From: Phycisphaeraceae bacterium
GTDB taxonomy: Bacteria > Planctomycetota > Phycisphaerae > Phycisphaerales > Zrk34
Assembly (NCBI GenBank): GCA_028282685.1
Contig: JANQHK010000082.1
Span: 1-57,580 of the forward strand
Direction: 5' to 3'
Length of the DNA stretch: 57,580 bases
The notes under the pieces are model-generated. The model ran no database searches. It was not told the origin of the DNA and saw only the letters and a list, made by a program, of their open reading frames with translations. This document shows positions 8,627-17,016 of this stretch, one piece after another (within the stretch, counting starts at the first letter, position 1; each line of letters starts with the position of its first letter). The translations under genes were made by a program, and so were the position numbers.

Positions 8627-10042
8627 ATGAACGACCAACCCCTGATCAAAGACCTTCTGAACGATCGCTGCCGTGCCGATTCGCCGGTGACCTTGCGCGG
8701 CTGGGTGCGGACCCGCCGCGATTCCAAGGCCGGGCTCTCCTTCATCCACCTGCACGATGGGTCGTGTTTCGATCCGATCCAGGTGGTGGCCCCGAACGAT
8801 CTGCCGAATTACGAATCGCAGATCCTGCACATCACCACGGGCTGCTCGCTGGTGGTCCAGGGCAAGCTGGTGGCATCGCAGGGCCAGGGCCAGAAGTACG
8901 AGGTGCAGGCCGAGTCGATCGAGGTGGTGGGCAAGGTGGACGATCCGGACAGCTATCCCGTCGCGGCCAAGCGTCACAGCTTCGAGTATCTGCGCGAGGT
9001 GGCGCACCTGCGACCGCGGACCAACACCTTCGGAGCGATGGCGCGGGTGCGACACACGCTCAGCCAGGCGATCCACCGGTTTTTCCATGAGAACGGATTT
9101 CTCTGGGTGCACACGCCGATCATCACCGCCAGCGACTGCGAGGGGGCGGGCGAGATGTTCCGCGTCTCCACGCTCGATGCGCTGAACCCGGCACGCAACG
9201 AAGAAGGCGGGGTCGACTGGAACCAGGACTTTTTCGGCAAGGAGGCCCGGCTGACCGTCTCGGGGCAGTTGGCGGTGGAGTCGTACTGCTGCGCGCTGAG
9301 CCGGGTGTACACGTTCGGCCCGACGTTCCGCGCGGAAAACTCGAACACCAGCCGGCACCTCTCGGAGTTCTGGATGATCGAGCCGGAGATCGCCTTCGCC
9401 GACCTGAGCGACGATGCCGACCTGGCCGAGGCGATGCTGAAATATATTTTCCGTGCGTTACTCCAAGAGCGGCCGGACGACATGGCATTCTTCCAGCAGC
9501 GCATCGACGAAACCTGCATCCAGCGACTGGAAGATTTCGTCAACGCCGAATTCGAGCGGATGGATTACACCGAAGCAATCAACATCCTCAAAAACTCCAA
9601 GCCCAACAAGAAGGGCAAGTTCGAGTTTCCCGTCGAATGGGGCATCGACCTGCAATCCGAGCACGAGCGGTACCTGACGGAGAAGCACGTGGGCCGACCG
9701 GTCGTCGTGATGAACTACCCCAAGGAGATCAAGGCGTTCTACATGCGGATGAACGACGATGGAAAGACCGTCGCGGCGATGGACGTGCTGGCGCCGGGCA
9801 TCGGGGAGATCATCGGCGGCGCGCAGCGCGAAGAGCGACTCGACGTGCTCGACCAACGCCTCGACGCCATGGGCCTGGTCAAAGACGATTACTGGTGGTA
9901 CCGCGATCTGCGCAAGTACGGCTCGGCGCCGCATGCGGGCTTCGGGCTGGGGTTCGAACGGACGCTGATCTACGCCACCGGCATGGCCAACGTGCGGGAT
10001 GTGATTCCGTTTCCCAGGACGCCGGGCAATGCGGAGTTTTAA
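8627..10042 (+). CDS. asnS: Asparaginyl-tRNA synthetase
   Basis: A 471-residue class IIb aminoacyl-tRNA synthetase that charges tRNA-Asn with asparagine. The N-terminal OB-fold anticodon-binding domain covers about 1-110 ([25 protein letters not shown]). The catalytic core shows motif 2 ([22 protein letters not shown]) and motif 3 ([21 protein letters not shown]), with the AsnRS-type C-terminus [11 protein letters not shown]. The length matches the family (about 465). An in-frame open stretch continues 96 bp upstream, but the ATG at 8627 starts exactly at the family N-terminus. Its presence suggests direct Asn-tRNA formation instead of sole dependence on GatCAB transamidation. Confidence 0.97.
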   Translation: MNDQPLIKDLLNDRCRADSPVTLRGWVRTRRDSKAGLSFIHLHDGSCFDPIQVVAPNDLPNYESQILHITTGCSLVVQGKLVASQGQGQKYEVQAESIEVVGKVDDPDSYPVAAKRHSFEYLREVAHLRPRTNTFGAMARVRHTLSQAIHRFFHENGFLWVHTPIITASDCEGAGEMFRVSTLDALNPARNEEGGVDWNQDFFGKEARLTVSGQLAVESYCCALSRVYTFGPTFRAENSNTSRHLSEFWMIEPEIAFADLSDDADLAEAMLKYIFRALLQERPDDMAFFQQRIDETCIQRLEDFVNAEFERMDYTEAINILKNSKPNKKGKFEFPVEWGIDLQSEHERYLTEKHVGRPVVVMNYPKEIKAFYMRMNDDGKTVAAMDVLAPGIGEIIGGAQREERLDVLDQRLDAMGLVKDDYWWYRDLRKYGSAPHAGFGLGFERTLIYATGMANVRDVIPFPRTPGNAEF

Positions 10043-10045
10043 TTC

Positions 10046-10096
10046 TGGTTGACTGGTTAACTGGGAACTGTCAACTGGCAACCGGTAACTGGAATG
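10046..10096. repeat. TGGNAAC heptamer array over the SLC13 stop codon
   Basis: Seven tandem units read TGGTTGAC, TGGTTAAC, TGGGAAC, TGTCAAC, TGGCAAC, CGGTAAC and TGGAATG. The array fills the 28 bp between asnS and the convergent transporter and continues into the last nine codons of the transporter, encoding its C-terminal FQLPVAS. Related arrays lie at murC (21365-21393) and at the DUF971 gene (54621-54644). Confidence 0.7.
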
Positions 10097-11891
10097 CCCA
10101 GATCATCGGCACCAGCCAGACGGTCAGGACCAGCAGCAGGATGCTCAGGGGGATCCCGATTTTCAGATAATCGGTGAAGCGGTAGCCGCCGGGGCCGTAG
10201 ACCATCAGGTTGGTCTGGAAGCCGATGGGCGTGGCGAAGGTATAGACCGCGCCGAGCAGCGTGGCGATCACGTACGGCATGGCGCTGACGTTCAAATCGG
10301 CCGCGGCGGCGACGGCCACGGGAAACATCAGTACGGCGGCGGCCTTGGCGTTGGAAATGTTGGCGAAGAACATCGTCAGCGCGCACAGCACCACCAGCAC
10401 GCCGTAACGACTGGCCCCGACCGTCCCGAGCAGAAACTGGGACATGTGATGCGCCAGACCGCTGGTATCCATGGCTTTGCCGATGCCGATGGCCGCGGCG
10501 ATGACCAGCAACACCTGCCAATCGATGCTGCGGCGCGCCGCCGAAGCCGAGCAGCAGCGCGTCAGGATCATCAGTCCCGCGCAGATCAGCGCCGCGTTGA
10601 GCATGCTCAGCCAACCCCCCGCCACCACCGCCACCAGCGCCGCCAGCAGCACCACCGCGATCCCCGCCTTGTCGTGGCGCGGCGGCGTGGAATCGGCGAT
10701 CTGACTGACGAGGTAGAAATCGCGACTGTCGCGCATGCTGACGGCGAAGTCCCGGGTGGTTTCCAACAGCAGCGTATCCCCCGAGCGCAATACGATATCA
10801 CCGATCTTCTTGTGAATGCGCTGCCCCGAACGCGCCACGGCAATCACCACCGCGTTGTAGCGCGTGCGAAACTGGCCCTCCCGTATGGATCGACCCACCA
10901 GCGGGCACGTATCGCTGACCACCGCCTCCACCAAGCACCGCTGCGAGCGCGGCGATTCCAGTTTGAACACCTGGTCCGTCGCCGGCAGAAGTCCGCGAAT
11001 CTTCTGCAAATCCACCACCGATTCGACGACTCCGGCAAACACCAGGCGGTCCGAGGACTGGAGTCTTTCGGTCGGTCCGGCGGCGGGGATGATCGTGTTG
11101 CCCCGATCGATTTCCATGAGGAACAACCCCGGCAACTGGCGCAGGCCGGCCTGTTCGATCGTCTGGCCGACCAGGGGGCCGTCCGGATCGACCAGCATTT
11201 CCACGGTGTAGCGGCGCGGATCGTCCTGGAGGGTGATGGCGGGCTTGCGATCGGGCAGCAGACGACGCCCGCAGACCAGAATGAAACCCATTCCCGCCAC
11301 CGCGCACGGCAAACCGATCACCGCAATGGTGAACATGCCCAACCCCTCGGCAGGCAGCGTGGAAGCCACGGCGGCATCGGCGCGTTCGGTTTCCTGAATA
11401 ATCAATCCGTTGTAGACCAGCGTGGTGCTGGTGCCGATCAGCGTGCACGCCCCGCCGAGGATCGAAGCGAAACTGAGCGGAATCATCAGGCGGGAGTTGG
11501 CAAAGCCCAGCCGGCGGGCCCAGTCGTTGATGACCGGCATCATCATCGCGACCAGCGGCGTATTGTTCATGAAAGCGCTCAACCCGGCAACGGGCAGCAT
11601 GATGCGGCCCTGCGCCAACGTTTCGGAGCGCGGCCGCCCGAGAATCCGCCCGGCCAGCCAGCCGATCCCGCCGGTCTGTTTCAAACCCTCGGCCACAACG
11701 AAGAGCACGCCCACCGTCACCACGCCGGGGTTGGCGATACCGGACAGCATCTCGTGGCCGTCGATCACGCCGAGGGTCAACAGCAGTGTCAACCCGCCCA
11801 GCATGATGACCTCGGGCCCGTAGCGCGTGGCAACCAGCAGGCCCATGACCAGCGCCACCACGCCCAACGTGATCCATGCATCGGGTCCCAT
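10071..11891 (-). CDS. SLC13/DASS-type anion permease with two RCK-C (TrkA-C) domains
   Basis: A 606-residue inner-membrane transporter of the divalent anion:Na+ symporter group. About 12 membrane helices are split by a central cytosolic region (about 200-370) containing two TrkA-C/RCK-C-like domains (YTVEMLVDPDGPLVGQTIEQAG and CLVEAVVSDTCPLVGRSIRE). Family signatures are FMNNTPLVAMMMPVI and GACTLIGTSTTLVYNGLI in the first half, with the matching ISNAKAAAVLMFPVAV in the second. Such proteins move sulfate, dicarboxylates or related anions; the substrate here is not determined. A TTG two codons upstream is possible but the ATG at 11891 is preferred. The start lies 6 bp after the hepT stop, so it may be cotranscribed with the toxin-antitoxin pair. 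The last codons are made of heptamer repeats. Confidence 0.9.
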   Translation of the reverse strand: MGPDAWITLGVVALVMGLLVATRYGPEVIMLGGLTLLLTLGVIDGHEMLSGIANPGVVTVGVLFVVAEGLKQTGGIGWLAGRILGRPRSETLAQGRIMLPVAGLSAFMNNTPLVAMMMPVINDWARRLGFANSRLMIPLSFASILGGACTLIGTSTTLVYNGLIIQETERADAAVASTLPAEGLGMFTIAVIGLPCAVAGMGFILVCGRRLLPDRKPAITLQDDPRRYTVEMLVDPDGPLVGQTIEQAGLRQLPGLFLMEIDRGNTIIPAAGPTERLQSSDRLVFAGVVESVVDLQKIRGLLPATDQVFKLESPRSQRCLVEAVVSDTCPLVGRSIREGQFRTRYNAVVIAVARSGQRIHKKIGDIVLRSGDTLLLETTRDFAVSMRDSRDFYLVSQIADSTPPRHDKAGIAVVLLAALVAVVAGGWLSMLNAALICAGLMILTRCCSASAARRSIDWQVLLVIAAAIGIGKAMDTSGLAHHMSQFLLGTVGASRYGVLVVLCALTMFFANISNAKAAAVLMFPVAVAAAADLNVSAMPYVIATLLGAVYTFATPIGFQTNLMVYGPGGYRFTDYLKIGIPLSILLLVLTVWLVPMIWAFQLPVAS

Positions 11892-11897
11892 AGGCAA

Positions 11898-12236
11898 TCA
11901 ATCACTCAATTTCCGCTTCACTTCCCTAAGAAGTGACTCCAGTTTGTCTTCGACGATCGACCAGACGATGGTGTGATCGATGATATCGTAGCCATGAATC
12001 AGCAAGTTTCGAAAAGCAATGATTTGCTCAAAGTCGGTGATTCGATCAAGACTTCCCGAATCGGTCTTGGACAAACGGTTCAGCGCCTCCCCAACGATCT
12101 CAAACGGCCGTTCAACGGCCGATCGCAGCAGAGCGTCCTTCTGGTAATCCTCAAACGATTTTCCGCTGGTGAATTGAATGATTTTTTCAGCGGCCAACCG
12201 TACATCTTCAAGGAACTTGCGGGAATCATGCCGCAT
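11898..12236 (-). CDS. hepT: HEPN-domain toxin of a MntA/HepT toxin-antitoxin system
   Basis: A 112-residue all-helical HepT (DUF86) protein. The HEPN RNase signature RX4HXY is visible as RNLLIHGYD near residues 79-87. HepT toxins cleave RNA or tRNA, and in the characterised Shewanella system the cognate MntA inactivates the toxin by adding AMP units to the Tyr of this motif, which is present here. The ATG at 12236 was chosen because GGAGG precedes it by 7 bp and because the longer open frame begins inside the antitoxin gene. It overlaps mntA by 11 bp, indicating translational coupling. It is followed after 6 bp by the SLC13 gene, which is an unusual passenger for a toxin-antitoxin operon. 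Confidence 0.9.
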   Translation of the reverse strand: MRHDSRKFLEDVRLAAEKIIQFTSGKSFEDYQKDALLRSAVERPFEIVGEALNRLSKTDSGSLDRITDFEQIIAFRNLLIHGYDIIDHTIVWSIVEDKLESLLREVKRKLSD

Positions 12237-12534
12237 AAAGTTGCCTCCGACTTTGGTTAACCGATTCAATGAAATATCGATTCTCCAAAGCACCGACCAT
12301 AACCAAGTCCACCGGCCGCCCCAGCAACTGCTCCAAGTCACTTTTCATGGTGAAATAACGATCCGCCGCATTCATATCCGGCGCCGGGTGAAAATCCACC
12401 AGCAGATCGATATCACTCGCGGCGGCGTCAAACGAATCATTGCTCGCTGAACCAAAGACCTCCAGAGTCCGAACACGATACTGCCTGCACAGACGAACGA
12501 TATCGTCATGATGTTGTTCGAGGATGCGATTCAT
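12226..12534 (-). CDS. mntA: Nucleotidyltransferase antitoxin (MntA)
   Basis: A 102-residue minimal nucleotidyltransferase of the pol-beta superfamily, the antitoxin partner of HepT. The active-site pattern FGSASNDSFDAAASDIDLLVDF is visible. GS and DxD are both present, but 11 residues separate GS from the first Asp, against the usual 10. A third acidic position probably lies in RPVDLVMV. In known pairs MntA AMPylates HepT and neutralises its RNase activity. It is the first gene of the mntA-hepT-SLC13 string on the minus strand and its 3' end overlaps hepT. The final residues NQSRRQLYAA are encoded by the DNA that also supplies the hepT ribosome-binding site. Confidence 0.9.
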   Translation of the reverse strand: MNRILEQHHDDIVRLCRQYRVRTLEVFGSASNDSFDAAASDIDLLVDFHPAPDMNAADRYFTMKSDLEQLLGRPVDLVMVGALENRYFIESVNQSRRQLYAA

Positions 12535-12670
12535 ACCGTTATTGTATCGGCGTTAAAGCAGGCCGAAAACCATTTATCCCTCCCACGTGTTGGCAGGACG
12601 GTTGGTAGGCAATCCGCCCGCTGCTAGAATCCGGATGTACCATGCCGAATCGCATCGCGGAGAATGTGCC

Positions 12671-14710
12671 ATGCACCATCGCTTCCAGCGTCCACCGCTC
12701 ATGATCCTGTGTTCCGTGGCCCTGGCCTGCCTGGCTGCGACCGAAGCACGGGCGGAGAAGAAGGTCCACCTGTTCATTCTGTCGGGCCAGTCGAACATGA
12801 GGAACCTGGACCCGAGCGCGTCGTTCACGCCGACCGTCACCGAAGCGTTGGCCCCGGGCGAGGTGATCGTGGTCAAGGACGCCCACGGCGGGCAGCCAAT
12901 CCACCGGTGGTACAAACAGTGGAAACTTCCCGCGGGCAGCGAGTCGCCCAAAAACAAGTACGGCGATCTGTACGACAAGCTGATGAGGAAGGTCCGGCGG
13001 GCGATTGAGGGTAAGAAACCGGACACCATCACTTTCATCTGGATGCAGGGCGAGAGCGACGCCGCCGAACTGTTCGGCGAAATCTACGCTGAATCGATGA
13101 GCGGGCTCATCGAACAACTGCGCAACGATCTGAAACGGCGCGACATCAACGTCGTCATCGGGCGGATTAGCGATGCCGGCAACGGCAACACCCGGTTCAA
13201 GCATTGGGACCAGGTGCGCGCGGCGCAGGTGAAGGTAGCCGAGTCCGATCCGCGCACGGTGTGGATCGACACCGACGACCTGAACGGAAAGAAAAACGGC
13301 GTGCATTACAACAAGCCCGGTTACGTGGAACTGGGCAAACGCTTTGCCGAAGCGGCGCTGAAATTACTGAATCACAAGTTGCCGGCCAAAACGCCCGATC
13401 CCCGAACCGCGCAAAGAACGGCGAAGGACATCCACCTGTTCATCCTGTCGGGCCAGTCGAACATGGCGGGAATGAATCCGGACCTGTCCTTCACGCCCAC
13501 GGTCGCCGAGGCGCTGGGGCCGGACGAGGTGATCGTAGTCAAGGACGCCCAGGGCGGCCAGCCGATCCGCCGGTGGTACAAGCAGTGGAAACCGCCCGCA
13601 GGGCTGGAAGCGCCCAAAGGACCCAACGGCGATCTGTACGATCGACTGATGAAAAAGGTCCGCCCCGCCATCAAAGGCAAGAAACTTCAGACCATCACGT
13701 TCCTTTGGATGCAGGGCGAGCGCGACGCCAGAGAGCGATACGGCCAGGTGTACGCCGCCTCGATGAGCGGACTCATCGAGCAACTGCGCACCGACCTGAA
13801 GCGGCCCGACATGAACGTCGTCATCGGACGACTGAGCGATTTCAGCAACGGCAACACCCGGTACGAACATTGGGACCAGGTGCGCGCGGCGCAGATGAAG
13901 GCGGCCGAGGCCGACCCGCGAGCGACGTGGATCGACACCGACGATCTGAACGGTGAGAAAAACGACCTGCACTACGACAACCCCGGCTACGTGGAACTGG
14001 GCAAACGCTTTGCCGAAGCGGCGCTGGAATTGTTGAAGGGCAAGTCGCCGGCCCTCACCCCCGAGCCCCAGACCGCGCGCTGGGCGCAGCGGTGGTGGAT
14101 GCCGCGCCACAAGCAGAAACTCGACCAGATCAACAAGGCCGAGCGGATCGACCTGGTTTTCATCGGCGACTCGATCACGCATGGCTGGGAAAAATCAGGC
14201 GGCAAGCCGACTTGGGACCAATACTATGCCAAGCGTCACGCGTTGAACCTCGGCTACGGCGGCGACCGCACCGAGCAGGTGATCTGGCGTATGCAAAACG
14301 GCGAGGCGGACGGGTACAAGGCCAAATTGGCGGTCATCATGATCGGCACCAACAACGCCGGGCATCGTCAGGACCCTCCCGCAGCCGTCGCGGAGGGCAT
14401 CCGGGCCATTCTCGATGAATGGCAGATTCGCCAGCCGCAATCGAAGGTGCTGTTGCTGGGCATCTTTCCCCGCGGCGCAAAGCCCGATGATGATTTGCGG
14501 AAGATCAACGAGAAGGTCAACAAGTTGATCAGCCAATTCGACGACGGCGAAAGGGTGTTCTACCTCGACATCGGCGCCAGGTTCCTCTCCGACGACGGCG
14601 CCCTGCCGCAGGAAATCATGCGCGATCGACTCCATCCCGACGCAAAGGGCTACCGCATCTGGGCCGAGGCGATCGAACCGACGGTGAGGAAACTGCTGGG
14701 CGAGGACTGA
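12671..14710 (+). CDS. Secreted triple-domain SGNH/GDSL esterase (duplicated SASA-type domains plus PAF-AH-like domain)
   Basis: A 679-residue exported esterase with signal peptide PLMILCSVALACLAATEARA. Two near-identical carbohydrate-esterase domains of the sialate O-acetylesterase/SASA type follow, at about 31-236 and 252-458. Each opens with LFILSGQSNM and contains VIVVKDA-GGQPI-RWYKQWK and IWMQGE or LWMQGER. A third, different SGNH domain covers about 473-679 with GDSITHGW, GYGGDRTEQ, MIGTNNAG and DRLHPDAKGY, as in PAF acetylhydrolase-like esterases. Likely role: removing acetyl or acyl groups from polysaccharides outside the cytoplasm. The block-V Asp of D-x-x-H is replaced in domain 1 (KKNGVHYN) and shifted in domain 2 (EKNDLHYD), so domain 1 may be impaired. 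The ATG at 12671 begins the signal peptide; further upstream codons do not. Confidence 0.88.
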   Translation: MHHRFQRPPLMILCSVALACLAATEARAEKKVHLFILSGQSNMRNLDPSASFTPTVTEALAPGEVIVVKDAHGGQPIHRWYKQWKLPAGSESPKNKYGDLYDKLMRKVRRAIEGKKPDTITFIWMQGESDAAELFGEIYAESMSGLIEQLRNDLKRRDINVVIGRISDAGNGNTRFKHWDQVRAAQVKVAESDPRTVWIDTDDLNGKKNGVHYNKPGYVELGKRFAEAALKLLNHKLPAKTPDPRTAQRTAKDIHLFILSGQSNMAGMNPDLSFTPTVAEALGPDEVIVVKDAQGGQPIRRWYKQWKPPAGLEAPKGPNGDLYDRLMKKVRPAIKGKKLQTITFLWMQGERDARERYGQVYAASMSGLIEQLRTDLKRPDMNVVIGRLSDFSNGNTRYEHWDQVRAAQMKAAEADPRATWIDTDDLNGEKNDLHYDNPGYVELGKRFAEAALELLKGKSPALTPEPQTARWAQRWWMPRHKQKLDQINKAERIDLVFIGDSITHGWEKSGGKPTWDQYYAKRHALNLGYGGDRTEQVIWRMQNGEADGYKAKLAVIMIGTNNAGHRQDPPAAVAEGIRAILDEWQIRQPQSKVLLLGIFPRGAKPDDDLRKINEKVNKLISQFDDGERVFYLDIGARFLSDDGALPQEIMRDRLHPDAKGYRIWAEAIEPTVRKLLGED

Positions 14711-14728
14711 TCGCCACCGCGGCCGGGC

Positions 14729-15718
14729 TCAATCGAGAACCAGGTTATCCTTGTACCAGTCGACGGTCTGCGCCAGGCCCTGCTCGAAACTGACCAGTGG
14801 CTCGTAACCGAGGATTTCCCTGCATTTGGAGATGTCAGCCAGGGAATGGCGCACATCGCCGGCGCGCGGCGGATCGTACTGCGGTTGCACGTCGCCCATG
14901 CCGTATTGCTCGGCCATCGACTTGAACAGCGTGTTCACCGAGACGCGATCACCGCAGGCGACATTGAATACTTCGCCGCCGAGTTTTTCCCGGCAACGCG
15001 CGGCCAGCAGGTTGGCGTGCACGGCGTTGTGCACGAAGGTGAAGTCGCGGCTCTGCTCGCCGTCACCGAAAATCAGCGGCGCCTGTCCGCCCATCATCGC
15101 CTTGGCGAAGGCGGCGATCACCGCCGCGTAAGCGCTGTTGGCGTTCTGACGCGGGCCGAAAATATTGAAGTAACGCGTGATCGCCGTATCCAGACCGTAG
15201 CAATGGCTCCAGGCGCGCATGTCGTATTCGCCGGCCAGCTTGGTCACCGCGTAGGGACTGAGCGGGCGCGCGATCATCGTTTCCACCTTGGGACCGTCCA
15301 CCGGCGGGTCGCCGTAGGCGCTGGACGAGCCGGCATACACCACCCGTTCGACGCCGGCGGCGCGCGCCGCTTCGAGCACGTTCACCGTGCCCATCACGTT
15401 CACCCGGTGATAGAGCACCGGTTCCTTGACGCTGCGCGGCACCGAGCCCAGCGCCGCCTGGTGGAAGACGAACCGCCGACCCGCCGTCGCCGTCGCCAGC
15501 GCATCGGTGTTGAGAATCGAATCGGTCACCTGCTCGACACCGTCGCCGAAGCCGTCGAGATTGGCCCAGTCGCCGCCGGACAGGTCGTCGATGGCGGTCA
15601 CCTCGGCGCCCAGTTGCACCAGGGCTTCGACGATATGCGAACCGATGAATCCCGCTCCGCCGGTCACCAGGCATGGCGCGCCCTTGAAAAAATCACCGTG
15701 ATGAGTGGTCCAGTCCAT
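14729..15718 (-). CDS. NAD-dependent nucleotide-sugar epimerase/dehydratase (UDP-glucose/UDP-GlcNAc 4-epimerase-like)
   Basis: A 329-residue extended short-chain dehydrogenase acting on nucleotide sugars in the cytoplasm. The Rossmann motif is VTGGAGFIGSHIVEALV, the catalytic Ser/Thr region GSSSAYGDPP and the YxxxK motif SPYAVTKLAGEY. C-terminal substrate-binding elements are RYFNIFGPRQ and FGDGEQSRDFTFVHNAV. This set matches WbpP/GalE-like 4-epimerases more than dehydratases, but the substrate cannot be read from sequence. GGAGGT lies 3 bp before the chosen ATG; an open frame 72 bp longer lacks a site. It converges on the esterase gene (18 bp apart) and follows another epimerase on the same strand, 114 bp away. 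Confidence 0.9.
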   Translation of the reverse strand: MDWTTHHGDFFKGAPCLVTGGAGFIGSHIVEALVQLGAEVTAIDDLSGGDWANLDGFGDGVEQVTDSILNTDALATATAGRRFVFHQAALGSVPRSVKEPVLYHRVNVMGTVNVLEAARAAGVERVVYAGSSSAYGDPPVDGPKVETMIARPLSPYAVTKLAGEYDMRAWSHCYGLDTAITRYFNIFGPRQNANSAYAAVIAAFAKAMMGGQAPLIFGDGEQSRDFTFVHNAVHANLLAARCREKLGGEVFNVACGDRVSVNTLFKSMAEQYGMGDVQPQYDPPRAGDVRHSLADISKCREILGYEPLVSFEQGLAQTVDWYKDNLVLD

Positions 15719-15832
15719 GTGTACCTCCGTTGAGTACGATATCGGTCGCCGGGCGGTGCACATTAAACCGCAAGTGCCCTCGTGTGACAAAGTCCCGGGC
15801 CGCCGATGGCGGGGCTTGTGCCGCAGACCCGG

Positions 15833-16870
15833 TCACGTCTCGATATCGAGAATCCCGCCATACATTTCGATTTCACGGATGACCCGATGCCAACGATCCA
15901 GGTCCCGATACCAGCGGAGCGTGTGGCTTCGGGGAGAACCGTCGATTTTGCCGGCCTCGCAGAGTTTCCATAACTCGGTCACGCCATCGGCAATGCTGCG
16001 CTGCGCCCGCCAGCCGAGTTGTTCGATCCGGTCGCAGTTGATGTGATAGGAACGGTTGTCGGGATCGCCGATCCATTCCAGTTCGACCCGGCGCGGGAGC
16101 AGTTCCACCAGATGCTCCGCCAGCCCCAATGCGGAGTAGTTCAGGTGATTGGCGCCGACGTTGTAGATGCGGCCGTTGATGGCGGAGCGGTCGGCCTGCT
16201 CCAGCATGAACAACTGCGCCGCCACCGCATCGTCCATGTGAATGAACGGACGCCATTGCGAGCCGTCGCGCACGACGGGCAGTTTGCCGGTGTGATGGGC
16301 GCGGTGCACCATGAAGTTGATCGCCAGGTCCAGCCGCAGACGCGGCGACGGGCCGAACACCGTCGCCTGGCGCAACACCACCACGGAAAAACGTTCGTCG
16401 GCCAGGGCGAGCGTTTGTTCCTCGGCATCGCGGGTGGCCTTGGCATATTCGGTCTGCGGATTGATGGCGCTTTGCTCGGTGCAGATGGTATCGCGGTCCT
16501 GCTCACCGTACACGCTGCATGTGCTGGGCAGAATGTACAACGCTGCCCCGGCCGCTTTGGCCAGCCCGGCGGTGCGAATACGCGAATCGCAATTGATCTG
16601 GCGCGTGGCCTGCACGAACTGCTGACCGCTGGTTTCGTTGGAAATGGCCACCAGGTCGATCACCGCATCCACCGATTCAAAATGCGCCGCATCCAAACGG
16701 CGGGTGTCCTCGCGAATCGTCCGGAGATGTTCATGCGCCTCCAGCACATCCGCTCCGAAAAAGAAGCGATCGACCGCACGCACATGCCAGCCCCGCTCCA
16801 GAAGCGCCGGCACCAGGCGACTGCCGATGTAGCCGCCCGCTCCAGTCACCAGTACGCATCGTTGGCTCAT
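15833..16870 (-). CDS. NAD-dependent epimerase/dehydratase with atypical YxxxK motif
   Basis: A 345-residue extended SDR of the WcaG type. The Rossmann motif VTGAGGYIGSRLVPALLERG is clear, and the STCSVYGEQ segment holds the Ser of the active site. The usual Tyr-x-x-x-Lys appears as EYAKATRDAEE: Tyr is present but the Lys position is Thr (a Lys occurs at +2). Substrate-side elements VLRQATVFGPSPRLRLDLAI and RPFIHMDDAVAAQLFM are normal. It probably modifies a nucleotide sugar with the neighbouring genes; if the Lys is truly missing it may be slow, use another residue or serve a non-catalytic role. It follows the nucleotidyltransferase-kinase gene after a 146-bp space filled by a palindromic element. 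Confidence 0.82.
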   Translation of the reverse strand: MSQRCVLVTGAGGYIGSRLVPALLERGWHVRAVDRFFFGADVLEAHEHLRTIREDTRRLDAAHFESVDAVIDLVAISNETSGQQFVQATRQINCDSRIRTAGLAKAAGAALYILPSTCSVYGEQDRDTICTEQSAINPQTEYAKATRDAEEQTLALADERFSVVVLRQATVFGPSPRLRLDLAINFMVHRAHHTGKLPVVRDGSQWRPFIHMDDAVAAQLFMLEQADRSAINGRIYNVGANHLNYSALGLAEHLVELLPRRVELEWIGDPDNRSYHINCDRIEQLGWRAQRSIADGVTELWKLCEAGKIDGSPRSHTLRWYRDLDRWHRVIREIEMYGGILDIET

Positions 16871-16917
16871 GATGAAACTCTAAGGCGAAACGGAATGGGT
16901 CGGAATGTTCATGAACG

Positions 16918-17005
16918 GGGTGCCACGGTTTGGGGCTTCAGCCCAAACCGTGTCTGCCCGATACACTGTTTGCCGCCGCTCCACGTCGGTCAAACAGTGG
17001 CGCCC
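16918..17005. repeat. 88-bp palindromic element with predicted three-way junction
   Basis: Terminal arms GGGTGC (16918-16923) and GCGCCC (17000-17005) pair. Inside are two hairpins: CACGGTTTGGG pairing with CCCAAACCGTG (16924-16952) and CACTGTTTG pairing with CAAACAGTG (16964-16999). The linker TCTGCCCGATA separates them. The ends extend to GGGTGCCAC/GTGGCGCCC as terminal inverted repeats. It fills the space between two codirectional genes and begins 11 bp after the stop of the kinase-fusion gene. It looks like a non-autonomous REP or MITE-type insertion. No second copy was seen in the window. Confidence 0.75.
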
Positions 17006-17016
17006 ATCACTGGTTA

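Noticed and set aside
10446-11936. A 496-codon open frame opposite the SLC13 gene
   Set aside because: It reads His/Gln/Arg-rich low-complexity sequence, the shadow of a membrane-protein gene; no conserved motif.
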